Assembly: GCA_949128115.1 (NCBI GenBank)
Contig: OX421962.1
Coordinates: forward strand, 101,462,836 to 101,526,835
From: Anaspis maculata
Lineage: Eukaryota; Arthropoda; Insecta; Coleoptera; Scraptiidae
Reading direction: 5' to 3'
Length of the DNA: 64,000 bases
Shown here piece by piece: positions 24,262 to 35,959 of the stretch. A program made the position numbers and the translations under genes. Every line of letters starts with the position of its first letter. Position 1 is the stretch's first letter. A model generated the notes under the pieces. It searched no databases. It was given only the letters and a program-made list of their open reading frames with translations, and had not been told where the DNA came from.

Positions 24262-24400
24262 TTTTTACGGGTCGACATGACTCCTGGTCCGTTTACCAAG
24301 TAGGCAAAGTATTTAGGCACCGACCTGCAGAGTTGGCACTTCTCCCGGCTTACAACGAGTCCAGCCTTCTTCAACCTTGCAATCACCTTGTTCAGAACTT

Positions 24401-25063
24401 CTAGATGTCGGTCGAAGTTCCCGTGATAATAACGATGTCATCCAAATAGACGGAAACCGACGGTTCCAGTTCGGGGCCCAGAATCCTATCGACGAGCCTC
24501 TGCCACGTAGCTGGGGCGGTATGCAGCCCAAAAGGCATCCTCCATAACTGGGACAGACCGCGTCTTGGAAAGGTAAAGGCTGTCATGGGCTTCGACTACT
24601 CTTCGACACAGACCTGCCAATAGGCCGACTCAATATCCAAAGAGGATAGGTACTTTGCACGGCCGACATGATCTAGAATGTTGTTGATGAGAGGAAGTGG
24701 GCACGCATCTCTGTCAGTTACTGCGTTTACCTGTAATCTACACATAATCGATACTGACCAGAGGGCTTCTTCACCATGACTACTGGGGCTTGGCCATGGT
24801 GATCCGGATGGTTCTACAACTCCCATCTCCAACATTCTGTCCAGCTTAGCGTTGACGTGTCTCTGCAATGCCGGAGACAACGGATAATACCGCTGGTCAA
24901 GTGGTTCTGCTTCCGGTTTCACCAGTATCTTGTGTTGGACAAGATCCCTACATCCAAGAACTGGGGCTGACTCCGAAAAGAACTTGTCCAAAAGCAACCG
25001 CACCCGCTCAGGTGCAGGCGTGACGCTGGCAATCTGGCGCCACTGAAGAAGGCGCTTCCACAA
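24401..25063 (-). pseudogene. Gypsy reverse transcriptase
   Basis: Two minus-strand frames cover the RT. 25063-24596 has RYYPLSPALQRHVNAKLDRM, EMGVVEPSGSPWPSP and KYLSSLDIESAYWQV (first catalytic Asp). 24586-24401 has WRMPFGLHTAPATWQRLVD and VYLDDIVII, the intact catalytic YLDD box. A short gap and frame change near 24590 and a frameshift near 24775 break it. Catalytic residues are preserved although the frame is not, which suggests moderate age. Confidence 0.88.
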
Positions 25064-25239
25064 AATCTCTATGTAGGTCCAAAACTAGTCTCATCCGTCG
25101 AATGAAATTCAAGCCAAGAATGAGGGGCTGAGACAAACCCGGAATCGCGAGAATTTCCAAACAATTGTTCCACCAAACCGACTTTTATCGGTAAGCACCA
25201 AGCGTCTCCAATCTTCTATCCATTGGCGACTCCGCATTC

Positions 25240-26150
25240 GCTGATTCGTGCAGAAACCGACCTGTAACGAATGCGCTCCAGAATACGGACGCCTTCAGGC
25301 CCTACACACGTGTGAGAAGCTCTGGTGTCAATTAGTCCTGTCATCTCAACTCCCCAAATACTCTGACTGATTCAAGTTAGAGTGAAGCCTTCTTGGTCTC
25401 GCCTTCGCTTTTTAGTTTTCCGCCTGCTGGGGGAAGGATGCAGACGCCCGAAGTTTGCAAATGAGGCAACACGACCATAAAGTCCGCTGTGATTCACACC
25501 GGTGAAAATACAATACAGGGTTTCCGGTGCCGTGCACAACCGCGCACTGTGTCCTAGCTGTCTACCATTGCAACAGGTCAATACTCCCTTCTCTCGTGTA
25601 GGGCCATCTGGGTTGGATTTGGCAGGTCGTGGCGGGCGGCGCGGATTGAACCTTTGGAATTTTCCCTGTGCCGCTGGTCATAACTGGCATAACTGTGAAA
25701 GCGGAAATTGGTTCCTTCGACCTTGCGTTACTCGGCAGTCTCGCGAAAGATAAGTCTGGCTCTAGCAGGTGACCCTCATCCATCGGTGGCGGTTTATACT
25801 TCGCGGCAAACTTCCGACTGTCTTCAGTCAGGCGACAAAACCAAGAAGAAGAACGGCTGAGAAAAGCAAACCTCAACTCATCCACCAGAGAGCCCCATGA
25901 GGTGAAGCTGCAGCGGTTTGCCCGGAAATATGCAACGCGTCGCCAGTCAAAATGTCCGGCGCAGAGTTGAAAAAAAAAGGTTGCTAATTCCTGTTGAGGA
26001 AGTTGTGATTGCTGTTGCAACTGTTGTTGATGAGGGAATTGTGGTTACTGCAACCGCTGTTGATGAAACTAAGGTTGTTGCAACTGTTGTATATGAGGAA
26101 GATGAAGGTGTTGCTGTTAGTGTATCTGTTGAGGTGTGAATATCGATGCC
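25240..26150 (-). pseudogene. Gypsy gag and protease region
   Basis: The frame 26020-25562 starts Gln-rich (QQQSQLPQQ), continues with a gag-like core (FRANRCSFTSWGSLVDELRF) and ends in basic sequence. 25581-25372 carries CCNGRQLGHSARLC, a CCHC-type zinc knuckle with altered spacing. At about 25380-25280 a frame with an Asp-Thr-Arg-Ala-Ser-like stretch matches the position of the aspartic protease (normally DTGAS), so the active-site Gly looks replaced. The Gln-rich coding continues to about 26130 through stops. Confidence 0.6.
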
Positions 26151-26391
26151 GAACTCGACGAACTCGTAATGGTCTATGTAAAAGAGAGTGAGGTGGATGC
26201 GATTGTGAAGATATGGACGTCGGAAATGTAGGTGGCTGTTGTATCGAGGGTGGGGAAGTTATTAACTTTGTCGAAGACAGTACAACAGTGCCTGTCGATG
26301 TGACGATTGGGTCTTTGCATAATTGGTGGATCAAACGTTAGTCACTCTAGTTTGTTTCAAAGTTCCACGCTGAGGTTGTTCAACTCGTCAG

Positions 26392-26453
26392 ACAAAACTT
26401 CTTGAGGAATCAACTCTTCCAGACAAAACTTCTTGAGAAATCAACTCTTCCGA
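26392..26453. repeat. Tandem duplication of 31 bp
   Basis: Two adjacent copies of a unit starting GACAAAACTTCTTGAG, differing at about two positions. Confidence 0.85.
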
Positions 26454-28503
26454 GACGTCCACTCGCGTGCTCTCATCGTCTACATCACGGATCCCTTCTG
26501 CCTCTGCGTCACCAGAACTCACCCCTATTTTGGTTTGAGCAAAAACATCATGGAGGCGTCGATTCTGAGCTCCTAACTGCTTTCGTCGTGCTTCAAAAAC
26601 AGTCGTGTGACAAACTTCGTCTTATTGAATTCGTATGATAATATACTATTATTTCATCGTCACTTGAATTTATTAGCCTCATGCCACTCCTACGCTAGCC
26701 TTGTTTTCCTTCACAACTAATTTTTTGGTTGAATGACACGCACTGTCGCTGCGATGGCAGGAACAAGGTAACGGCCATAGGTACCACCACCAAGGAAAAA
26801 AATACTATAACACCATCTTGGCCCGCTTTCATTCATCAATTTCCGGGTATCATTGCAATTGACCGGATATTTTTATATTGAGAACTATCGCTTTAATTAC
26901 AAGGTTATTTGAAATTGTTTGTAAATTGTCCCTTGAATGTAAGGCTGGTCCGCACCGATTGCTACTTACAGTGATATGTAGAAGATGCACACCACATTTT
27001 GAACTGAGTAACATGACGCTGGCGTAACGATGCCGATTTGCGAAGTTCTATACAATTAGTTGCAGTGACAACCTGCATGACATGATGAATTTGCAAGCAG
27101 AAAATCACGTTCATGCAAAGTACCCAGCATGATTTCGCTAGCTAGGAATGTTTGGAGTAATGATACCAAGACATTGATTTATTTCTGATCAAATAGTAGT
27201 TGTATAACCAAGACTCAGGGCAGATGAACAGACATTGAAGTGTTGGTTATTATACTTCACGTTTCTGGAAATATTCTCTGGAAACGTTTACTTACTTTTG
27301 GCATCTTTTGCGAAATTCAGCATGCAGTTAGGTTAGAACCGACAGATTTTGAGCGACTGCATAAAATTCGAGATGAAAATTCAAGCGACTCGCTCATCCG
27401 CAAGGAATAAGCCTACGAATAAAATTGAAACCATATTGTCCATTCGCGGTTTGAGAAATTTCATTGGCAGTTGGTCGGGCGTTTGAGTATACTATTCACC
27501 GCTACCACCACCGCCACCACATCACCATCACCGCCACAGCGAATTAATGCAAGCACGCCTCCATTAATATGATTTATCGCTCCGGGCGTAATAGACATTG
27601 TTACCGTTGGGGTAAGAGGGAGGATGGGGGAGGCCCGCACCTTGTTTGTAGCAAACATCGCAATTAGTGCGGACCATAATTTTGTGTCTCCTGCACTCGG
27701 CTTAAAACACCCAATTATTATCCCGATTCCACCTACTTCTACTGGCGGAGAGCATCACACAAGATTTACCGACAGGAAACATAACACACCGGGCCGGAAT
27801 AATTGCCCCTTCTGCACCGTATAGAACTCGACTTGGCAAGACAGGTCGCGCGCGGATCCGTCGCATTAGCCGGTTGAACACAGTTTTCAACTTAGCTCGA
27901 GTTGTACAATTGAAATCCCTAATCAAATGGTTCTTGGTCGGAGCTGTGCGGAATACAGTTCAAGCTGAACCCATCCAGAGTTTGTCAGTGAAGGTGCGAG
28001 CTCCAGCTTGACTACTGGTTTATTTCCTGCAACTCGCTTCTCAAAGTCTTGAACTTTTTTTACCTTCATTTCACGATTGCCGTCACCCTTGAATGCTGTT
28101 GATCTTTGCACCACCTGAACACGTGAATTGATGCCGTAGACGACTTCGACAAGCCTAACTGCAGATTCAGCAAAAAGCTAAAATTCAGCCGAAAAAAGGA
28201 GGCTGCAAATGACTTCAACGCTCATTGTAATTTTCTATTTCAACTTTCCAGCAATTTTTAAAATCACTAATAAAACAGTGGGTAGAAAAGTTGCCTTGGC
28301 TAACACCTTCAATCGACTCAACCAACCGCTCAGCAACTGCCGGAGATGCTCAAACAGATTACCACGCCATCACCGCAGCTACAGCATTGGAGCCAGCCGC
28401 CGCCCAAGTTTAGATAGCACGACGTATTTATTTGCATAATATCAGGCGTGCGAATCTATGGCGCAACGTCGTGTTTATCTCTGCATAAAACTGTTGTGTT
28501 TAG

Positions 28504-28683
28504 GTGTTGCGGAAGAGGGCTGAGGAGGAGGCCTATGCTGCACAGCACGGACCAAAGGGAATTTATCGGGGAAGTTTGCACACGCGAAAACTGGGGCGCG
28601 CGCTGGTAACGGCGATTTTTACGGCCGAAAAGTTGATGAGGCCGGAATTATGGAAGAATGTGCAGAGAGAGGGGCTTTCCAAG
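28504..28683 (+). CDS. Second coding exon of the split gene; BEN-like segment
   Basis: Preceded by TGTTGTGTTTAG and followed by GTGCGT, this 180-bp exon is open in phase 0 at both ends and joins exactly to exon 1. Its 60 residues begin VLRKRAEEEAYAAQHGPK, then RKLGRALVTAIFTAEKLM (about residues 28-45), ending REGLSK. The pattern of basic residue, Leu, x3, Leu/Val, x2, Ile/Leu-Phe, x-x-Glu, x-Leu resembles the middle helices of BEN domains, which bind DNA or recruit chromatin factors. This match is by eye and tentative. The domain's C-terminal half would be on a later exon. Codon use is GC-rich, unlike the flanking intron. The next exon is not identified in the window. Confidence 0.55.
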
Positions 28684-29508
28684 GTGCGTCGTCGTATCAT
28701 CAGCAGCCCATTTGTTCCAGAATTCAACGCTCAACTTACAGCTGAGTGATACCCGATGATGGATCGCGAAACGAAGAAGTCCACACGGACATACTACAGG
28801 TGGTCCATTAGTTTACTCACCGATTTGAAATCGCTTACATCTTTTTTGACTGTATTTTTTTGTAAGTGAATAATTTCATCAAGTAGACCTTGAACGAATT
28901 TTATTTGTATCAAAATGGAAAATATCGTCTCTTGATTGAGTGCCGTTTTCGACCTCGCAACGTCGGGCTGTTTCGAGAGCGCTTTTATAACTTTTCGTAA
29001 AATGTGTAATGGTCCTCCCCCCAGTGACAATTTCACGTGTTTGGCCTCTGGTCGTCGGAATTCTACGTTGTGCCCGTTTTTGTTCGCATCTTAACCCTTT
29101 GATCCGCTTTTGTTCATGAGGAGAACGACCCGAGGGGGAAGAAGGTGGAGTTCTAGGTCGACTTCAATGAAACACGCTCATTGCAAAGAAAATTACATTT
29201 ACTCAAAACAAATAAGTGCAAAGTGCAAAATTAGTCTTTTATGATTCTTTTCTCAAAACACCTAACATGTGACTGACAGAATGAACAAAAGGTACAAAAT
29301 GGATAAAATGGGCAAAACAATAAAACAATTGAAAAACAGCACAACAAAATATAACAAACTGTCAAGTCAAAGAAAATGGAGAGTGACGGATTCGGAAAAA
29401 AGCACTCATGTGGAAGAACCCAGTCGAAGAAACCACTGAGTTAGGCTCAAAGAAAAAGGTTCTCAAACATGTGACAAAATGTAAAACTCACTGAGACTTT
29501 GCTCTTCC

Positions 29509-29662
29509 TACCGCAACGCAGCAAATAACGCAAAGTAACGCAACACAACGCAAAGTAACGCAAAGCAACGCAAAGCAACGTAAAGGAACGCAAAGCAACG
29601 CAAAGCAACGCAAAGCAACGCAAAGTAACGCAAAGCAACGCAAAGCAACGCAAAGTAACGCA
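29509..29662. repeat. Decamer minisatellite, unit AACGCAAAGC/T
   Basis: About 15 units of a 10-bp motif run nearly without a break. Read on the minus strand they give spurious Leu/Cys/Ala-rich frames. Confidence 0.95.
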
Positions 29663-31940
29663 TAACAAAAGGTCGCCACACTCACACAAACACACAAAAA
29701 AACAACAACTGAAGACACGTTAGTAGACAGGGCATAATAAACAAAACACTACAATACAACTACAAAATATAACAACTACACAATGGGGGAAATCCTGTTG
29801 CGAACCTGTACTCGAGGACACTGTAAGAGAACCTATCCCAATCAACTGACATTTGCCTCGTTACACGAGTCGCAAGCGACTAAGTTGCAACCAACCGTTC
29901 GTATCTACCATGGCTGTCCCTGTCCCTTGCCCTGGCAGGTAGCATCAACTCATCTCATCACAAACAAAGCAAAATGAATGAACATGACTCCCCAATAAAA
30001 AGTACCGTACAACCTGCTTGGACGGTAAAAGCCCTCTGACACATAGACAAAAGTAAACATTGTAAAAGTCAATTTTTAGGTTGGGTAGAAGTGGTTGATA
30101 GTACAGGAACGACTTTCACGGTATTCAAGAAAATATTAGTAAAATAGGTACATCAAGGCCCGATCATACTCGCAAGCGCCATTTGCAAAACCCAGTGAGT
30201 AATTAAACAAAAGGGAAAATATTTGAGGACCGTAACAGACGGAGGGCTCTGAATATTGACACAAAGATTATGACACGTCAAAGGTACAGCACTGACATTA
30301 TAATGAAGTTGACTACAAAACTGTACATAAAAATGAGAACATAAAAATATCGTAGATAATGACGTTCAGCTAAAATTTGACACAAAATTTACAGTCAAGG
30401 ACACACATGAAAAAAAAACAAATTACATACAAAAATTACTGATCTGACCATAGAATTATGACATAAAATTCAAACAGACAAATTTAATGCAATAAACACC
30501 TCACATTGAATTATTCCAGTCGAAAGCGGCATGCGTGCCTTTAAAATGATCTGAGCGCATGTTTCCATAAAAAGGACGTACATCTAATTGAATTCGGCAG
30601 TGAATAATTAATTGAAACCAAGTAGTGTTCAAAAAGAAAACGACAAACGAATACACAAGTAATTGGAAATACTACAAAAATTAATATTTACCTACAAAAG
30701 CACGCAAAAGGAACAACACTCGAACGCGACACCATGTCTTCAAGAGGCCGTGCCCGTCTCCCCCAGCATCCGTTCCTCGATTTCTTCCTAGGCTCTGCAG
30801 ACGAACAGCCACCCTCATTTAAAGTAATAAAATCTCGTCGCTCGACCCATTTACAGTCTTAGGGCGGGCGACACTATGGTCGAAAGTCCCAAATGTGACC
30901 ACATCAAAACTGCCCGACCATGGGTTAACACAAGTTCGCATTTTTGTGCCTGTTTCGTTAGAAGGGGAATTTTTAAAACTTTGCGTGGCTTATAATAATT
31001 ATACATTTTAATATGGTAAAATAAGGTGAATTCCCACAAATGTCTGGGTTTAATTCTCGCATCTCGGCTTGAATATTTTCATGGAGTTGCTGGGTAGTGT
31101 ATCTGCTCTCGGGAACTCCTCCACAGCCCATTGACGTCAAAAACGTCTGACCAGATCCGGTATGGTCATGTTTAACATCTTAATTGACTTGGGCTTACAC
31201 TGAATGCTTCGAACTCTCTCTCAAACCAACGATGGACTCTTTTTTTTTTTGATCAGTTAGCCATCAATTGATTGATTCAATGAATTAGTGATACTTAACG
31301 ACTCCACGCCGAGGAAGTCCCCAAGACTACGTAATGGACTACTGGAATAAGCAACAAGATGAGGGAACAAGATGTAGTGCAGAGATCATATGATCGAACA
31401 ATTTGAAATCGTCGTATATCGGAACAGTAAGTATCTGAACCCTACTCATGGAGACTGCCTCTATCTACTTTAATTTTGGTTTGTGAATCATGCAACAAGA
31501 TCTTCGGTATGGAGAATTTAAAACGTCATCACCTCTATTGATTAGCTGCTCCTGCTTGTAAATCCCTAGACAAATCAAATCGGCTGGAAACTTCCGGAAT
31601 TCATAATCAACCATTTGTCAACTCTATGATGGATGACCTCTGTTGCCTACGAGTAGTCACGTTACCTGTGTGATTTCTAAATTGAAATCCTAATTTCCCA
31701 AGGGCTGAATATGGTGAACCGTTCGGTTGACTCTCGAGTTGACTTGTTGACTAGCTAAAAGAGAGTCGTATCAAATTCAAGCACAAATAAACCCCTCAAC
31801 TGAAGCCACGTTCAAAAAGCTCAAAGCTGATGTCGTGAGATTTCTAATTCATCTATCATAGGAATTTCTCCGCCATCTTACAGTGGGTTTGTAAAGTATA
31901 TAAAGTTTTGTTTTTCTGTCTTCCCACAGTTTTTGTAAAA
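29663..31940. other. A-rich spacer, no gene seen
   Basis: From about 29160 to 30720 the plus strand is strongly A-rich and T-poor, with many ACAAAA-like words; this strand bias is unlike the flanks and may mark an old retroelement body. A 42-codon frame (30734-30862, +) has a good start context (GACACCATG) and reads MSSRGRARLPQHPFLDFF; it is too short to call. From 30863 to 31940 I see nothing. Confidence 0.4.
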
Positions 31941-32010
31941 TGTTTATTTCACCTGACCGGTTTCGAGGGCCTCTTGTCCCTCCTCGTCAGAGTATCTAGG
32001 TACATAAGAA
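31940..32010 (-). ncRNA. Hammerhead-ribozyme-like motif (candidate)
   Basis: On the minus strand, 31990-31950 reads CTGACGAG, then GAGGG paired with CCCTC (8-nt loop), then GAAACCGGTC. These match the conserved CUGANGA and GAAA boxes, a stem II, and a very short stem III ending in GUC, the layout of minimal hammerheads in Penelope-like and related retroelements. One unpaired G sits before stem II. Stem I is weak next to the core, though ACCT/AGGT and TTTATTT/AAATAAA can pair further out. It could be a decayed ribozyme or a look-alike. Confidence 0.35.
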
Positions 32011-32146
32011 ATAAAATATAACGATGCAAATGGAATGAAATATAACAGTACATACCAAAAATTGCATGTAAAAAGAGATAGAAAGTTGTATAATTTTCGC
32101 AGAAATTTGACGTATAAATTAGTTAGAAGATGTTACTATGTTATCT

Positions 32147-33676
32147 ATTATAGCCCAGTCAATCTAGACTTAATATTATAAATATCGGGAACAAATTCGC
32201 CCAAAGCTGATTTTAGGTTCAGTGAGTCCTTAGACCATGAGAACTCACTAGTCAACTTTCTCGAACTTTCTCGTGTGTGCTTCATGGTCTTCCAGGTTTC
32301 CGGATGTTTTGAGTTGCTATAAATTACAGTACTCGCCTGGAATTCGCACCACGGGCGCAAAAGTGATCCGATTAAGTCGTAATTTTACGCATCATATCCC
32401 GTTGATACCACTCTAGCACAAAAAATTGTGACGATTATGTAGAACCGATCCTGGCAAGTTTGGTATCTTTTCCGAATAAATCAAATCTCCTGAACTCGAA
32501 TCCAATGCGTTTTGGATAAAAAAAAGTTCGAACAAGTTAACTTGATAAAACTTGTTTTTTTATTGACAATTTCGCCAATTTTTTCTCAACCGTTTAGGAT
32601 GTTCATCTTTGGAAATGTTTCAGGGGTCATCATATTGAAGTGTATTCTTTACGAAAATCATCCACTCGATGTATAGTTTTGTTTTCCGAGATTGAAAAAT
32701 CGATTTGAACCTGAGCCGGCCCGTCACGGCATCTGCTAATGACCAGAACGCTACAGTTCTCCCTCTCCTCAAATAACTCAAAACCCTGCAGTGCGATTCA
32801 GGGCGATTTTGTTTGTGTTATAGGGAATTCAATTCTTCTCATATCTTCGAACTTTCAAAGATGAGTTAATATTTTTCCAATAGTTTAGCTCCAATGAATT
32901 TTCCAATGTAAGTATGAAAGTATGAATGAAATTTTCCATTTTTTCAATTTCCAATGAAATTTTCCAATTTTTCAATTTCCAATGAAAGTAGCTCATACTT
33001 TCATTTGAAGTTGCACGCTGTAGTGTTCTGGTCAGTAGTAGAAGGCCGGCTCAGGTTCAAATCGATTTTTTAATCCCGGAAAACAAAATTACACATCGAG
33101 TAGATGATTTTTGCAAAGAATACACTCCAATGTAAGGCCCCCTGAAACATTCCCAAAGACGAACACCTTCAACAGTTGAAAAAAATTGACAAAATTGTCC
33201 ATGAAAAAACAAGTTTCCTAAAATTAACGTGTTCGAACTTCTTTTTATCCAAATTTACACATCGGATTCAAGTTCAGGAGATTGAATTTATTCGGAAAAG
33301 ATACCAAACTTGTCGAGATCGGTTCTATATGGCCAGGAAAACAAGAGAACCACCTAGGCGAACTTCCCCCCCCCCACGACCCCTCTTCGTCAATCATCGA
33401 CACTTTTTGTGCTGAAATGGTATAAACGGGATATGATGCGTAGAATTACGAGTTAATCGGATCATTTCTGCGGCCGTGCCCGTGGTGCGAATTTCAGGCG
33501 AGAAGTGCAATTTACAGTGAATCAAAACATCCGAAGACCTGGAAGGCTATGAAGCACATGCGAGAAATTCCGAGAAAATTGACTGGTGAGTTCTCATGTT
33601 CTTAGGACTCACTGTACCAAAAATCAGCTTGGGGCGAATTTGTTCCCGGTAGAAACCTACGTCTACTGGGCTATTA
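32147..33676. mobile_element. Palindromic (foldback) element, about 1.5 kb
   Basis: The left arm (32151 to about 32790) and right arm (about 33000 to 33673) are inverted, imperfect copies, for example the GAATTCGCACCACGGGCGC block near 32340 and its inverse near 33478. The outer ends are TAGCCCAGT and ACTGGGCTA. The 200-bp loop is rich in TTTTCCAATGAAA-type repeats. The arms have no transposase coding. Divergence between arms, with indels, points to an old insertion. Confidence 0.8.
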
Positions 33677-34034
33677 GATTCAATTCGAATTGCCGATTAA
33701 ATAATAATTCTGAATAAACCATCTCTAACAATATAATAAATAAATCAGCGAAATTATTTAGCCGTGATTCTGTGAATGCTGATGGGGATGATGGAGATGG
33801 GCGACTCAATGGTTTGACGCGTAGATTCTTTGACGATCATACCACCGGACTAAATGTAGGAATTTTTGGGCAAAAATTACACATAATCTTCGCTGCACGA
33901 TTGCAATCGAACCATATTATTTTATATTTTCATGACTTGAAGACGTTGTTGAACTGAATAGCGCTTCATGTGAAATTTCCCGGGTCTCTAGATTACACTG
34001 ACAAAATTTGAAATGTTAAAGATCTACACCCCTG
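33677..34034. other. Spacer, no gene seen
   Basis: AT-rich sequence between two mobile elements. The frame 33772-33957 (+) has no recognisable features. Confidence 0.4.
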
Positions 34035-34161
34035 GGGCCCTATTTTCGGACCCGGGGAACAGCTCATCAGGTAATGTTGCCTAGGTGACAGCCAATCACA
34101 GCCCTGGTTGTCTAGCAACTTCGCATGCGAACGGATCACACGTTTCCCGAAAATAGGGCCC
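34035..34161. mobile_element. Harbinger-family MITE, 127 bp, CTG target duplication
   Basis: The ends are GGGCCCTATTTTCGG at 34035 and its inverse ending at 34161. CTG lies directly outside each end (34032-34034 and 34162-34164). The same terminus and the same CTG duplication bound the larger element at 45133-46080, so both were probably mobilised by one transposase. The short frames through it containing GPIFG come from the terminal repeat, not from a gene. Confidence 0.85.
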
Positions 34162-34440
34162 CTGATGGCTCCCCACAGTAGGGGCTGCCAATTAAGCTGG
34201 AATCCAACTCCTTCAGATGTCTTTGATTGTATGTACTTGTTTAATGATAATTTCTCATTAATCACATTAACGGGGCAGTCCGCCATTGAAACAAGAACTT
34301 TTAACCCTACGAGCTAGAGTGCATTTTTGAACTACATACTTGTTTATTTTGACTCATTGTGACTTGATTCAAATAAGGTGACTTTATTTTGACGTCCTCT
34401 GTGGAATCCTGGTGTGATCGTTTCGTATTTGATGAAATGC

Positions 34441-34914
34441 TCAAATTTTACTGAAGCCATAGCTCTTAGGAGTTAACTCATTACATCGTAGTAGTACACC
34501 GTAATTAGGAAATAATTCCAGAATCTTTCGTAATACAAAATTAGATTGCGTTCCCATTCCTCTGGTGTAACAATACGTCGCGCTCGGAGTTTTACGGCAG
34601 GCATCCCTAATAAACCGGTGCATCAAAGAACGCATGCAGTTTACATCTTTTTCTACCTTTTGGAATAATGGCCGATCAGCACAATAAATTGGGAAGTTTC
34701 TCACACTGGCACTGTCCCGTTCACCAACATTTTTATGTTTTACAGTAATTTTTCGAAATCGAAAACACTTATTCTTTTTTAACGGGAGGCCCAATACACC
34801 ACAATTAGTACCTACACCGCGACAAGCGCGCAGGAACTTAACACTTAACACAGGTAGCTTCACTATCTCTGATGTTACGAGTACTCGCTCACCCTCTAGT
34901 TTAATTAACGCCAT
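34441..34914 (-). other. Orphan open reading frame, 157 codons
   Basis: It is open for 474 bp on the minus strand from an ATG, in AT-rich sequence where stops should be frequent. The product starts MALIKLEGERVLVTSEIVK, is basic and has about seven Cys in no clear zinc-finger spacing. I recognise no family. It has no adjacent transposon ends and no evident splice sites. It could be a recently lost transposon gene, a lineage-specific gene on the opposite strand, or chance. Confidence 0.25.
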
Positions 34915-35906
34915 ACATTGGCGTCTTTATTTCACGGGCGCGGAATTAATGATCGCGTCAGACAGACATTCTATCTGCTTCGAGCAGACTCCTGCAGCGG
35001 GCCAGAGGGTTGCCTCGAAAGTCTCTCCCACGACGCGCGCCCACCTCCTGGTGCTGATAAATTCACCAGAAATTTGTATTATATCCAGACGCCGCCGCGT
35101 GCGATATATAGTTTCGAGACGTCTTGAAAGCGGCAGATTGAAACTTGTCTGGATGCTCGGCGTGTGCATAGTTCCTCAACAGACAGAGATTAGGTTAGTT
35201 TCGCCAGATCCACTCTCCCATTTCGAGACGTGGCGCGCTACAAAGCTCGAACCACACCCGGCGGCAGAGTTGTCTTTCGCTTGATCCAAAGTTATTGGCA
35301 CGCATACAGCGCTGACATTTTCTTCTCTGGTTCTCTTCTGTGTGAATCCAGCGGAAATTCCAAGGTTACTGTTTGGTGACAGACAGTAGACGTTTGCAAA
35401 AAAAGTGCTCTCAGTCCATAGCTGGAGCCATATTGCACGGAGACGCTTATTGATTCTAGTTAGTCAATTTCGCGTCCATCAATTCCTATGATAATAATTA
35501 ATCATTTTCCAGCGCGCTGGGTAAATACGGCTTGGATCACTACGTACCTACTGACCTCTCTCCCCAAATAATAAATCACCCAACGATGACAATGCGAATT
35601 TTCAGCACATCAGTTTCAAACGTGACGATTTATGCAATTGTTTACCTTATTACTGTTTATGGCGGATGATGCGCTCCACTTTGAAATATACCATCTATCG
35701 CCGTATTGGGTTCGGCTACAGTGAGGTACGTGACTCAATTTAGCTTTGCGAGATAATGGCGGCGGTGGTGGATGCACGCTCGCCGGCCCAGCCATCCCTC
35801 AGCCCGCAGACCAACTTCCTGCCTGCTCCCACCACCACGTATCCCTCATCATAAACCCGCCGTCCTTCTCGCAATCCTGGATCTATTTAGTTCCGTGCAT
35901 CACGTA
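34915..35906. other. Spacer, no gene seen
   Basis: Moderately GC-rich with overlapping short frames on both strands (34918-35284) that have no known motif. The frame 35772-35957 is Pro/His/Arg-rich and looks like chance. Confidence 0.4.
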
Positions 35907-35952
35907 TACAGGGTGTTTCTAGCTATGGTAGCAAAAATTCTAACTGTGAGTA
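35907..35952. mobile_element. Solo end of a CAGGGTGTTTC-type mariner-like element
   Basis: TACAGGGTGTTTCTAGC at about 35908 continues with GCAAAAATTCTAACTGTGAG, close to the start of the palindrome at 37504. The match stops where the LINE fragment begins, so this is a truncated end. Confidence 0.55.
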
Positions 35953-35959
35953 AGTGAGT

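Larger units (their letters stand above)
23477..26150 (-). mobile_element. Decayed Ty3/gypsy retrotransposon, gag to RNase H
   Basis: Read leftwards from about 26150: a Gln-rich gag stretch, a gag core, a CCHC-like knuckle, a protease-like segment, RT and RNase H. Frames shift often and stops are common. The integrase and both LTRs are not recognisable, so the element is truncated at its 3' side. It lies antisense in intron 1 of the split gene. Confidence 0.8.
21891..28503 (+). other. Intron 1 of the split gene
   Basis: The intron is bounded by GTAAGT at 21891 and TTTAG ending at 28503. It contains an antisense, decayed Ty3/gypsy element (23.5-26.1 kb), a short direct duplication at 26.4 kb and CAC/CAT-rich sequence at about 27500. 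I see no further exon of the gene inside it. Confidence 0.5.

Noticed and set aside
29509..29662. Regular short repeat resembling a CRISPR array
   Set aside because: Contiguous 10-bp minisatellite without spacers, in a eukaryotic genome.
29447..29718. Cys/Leu-rich minus-strand frames that look like membrane proteins
   Set aside because: Translations of the decamer minisatellite.
33993..34286. Minus-strand frame containing GPIFG, similar to frames at 45 and 46 kb
   Set aside because: The shared residues are the translated Harbinger terminus, not a conserved protein.
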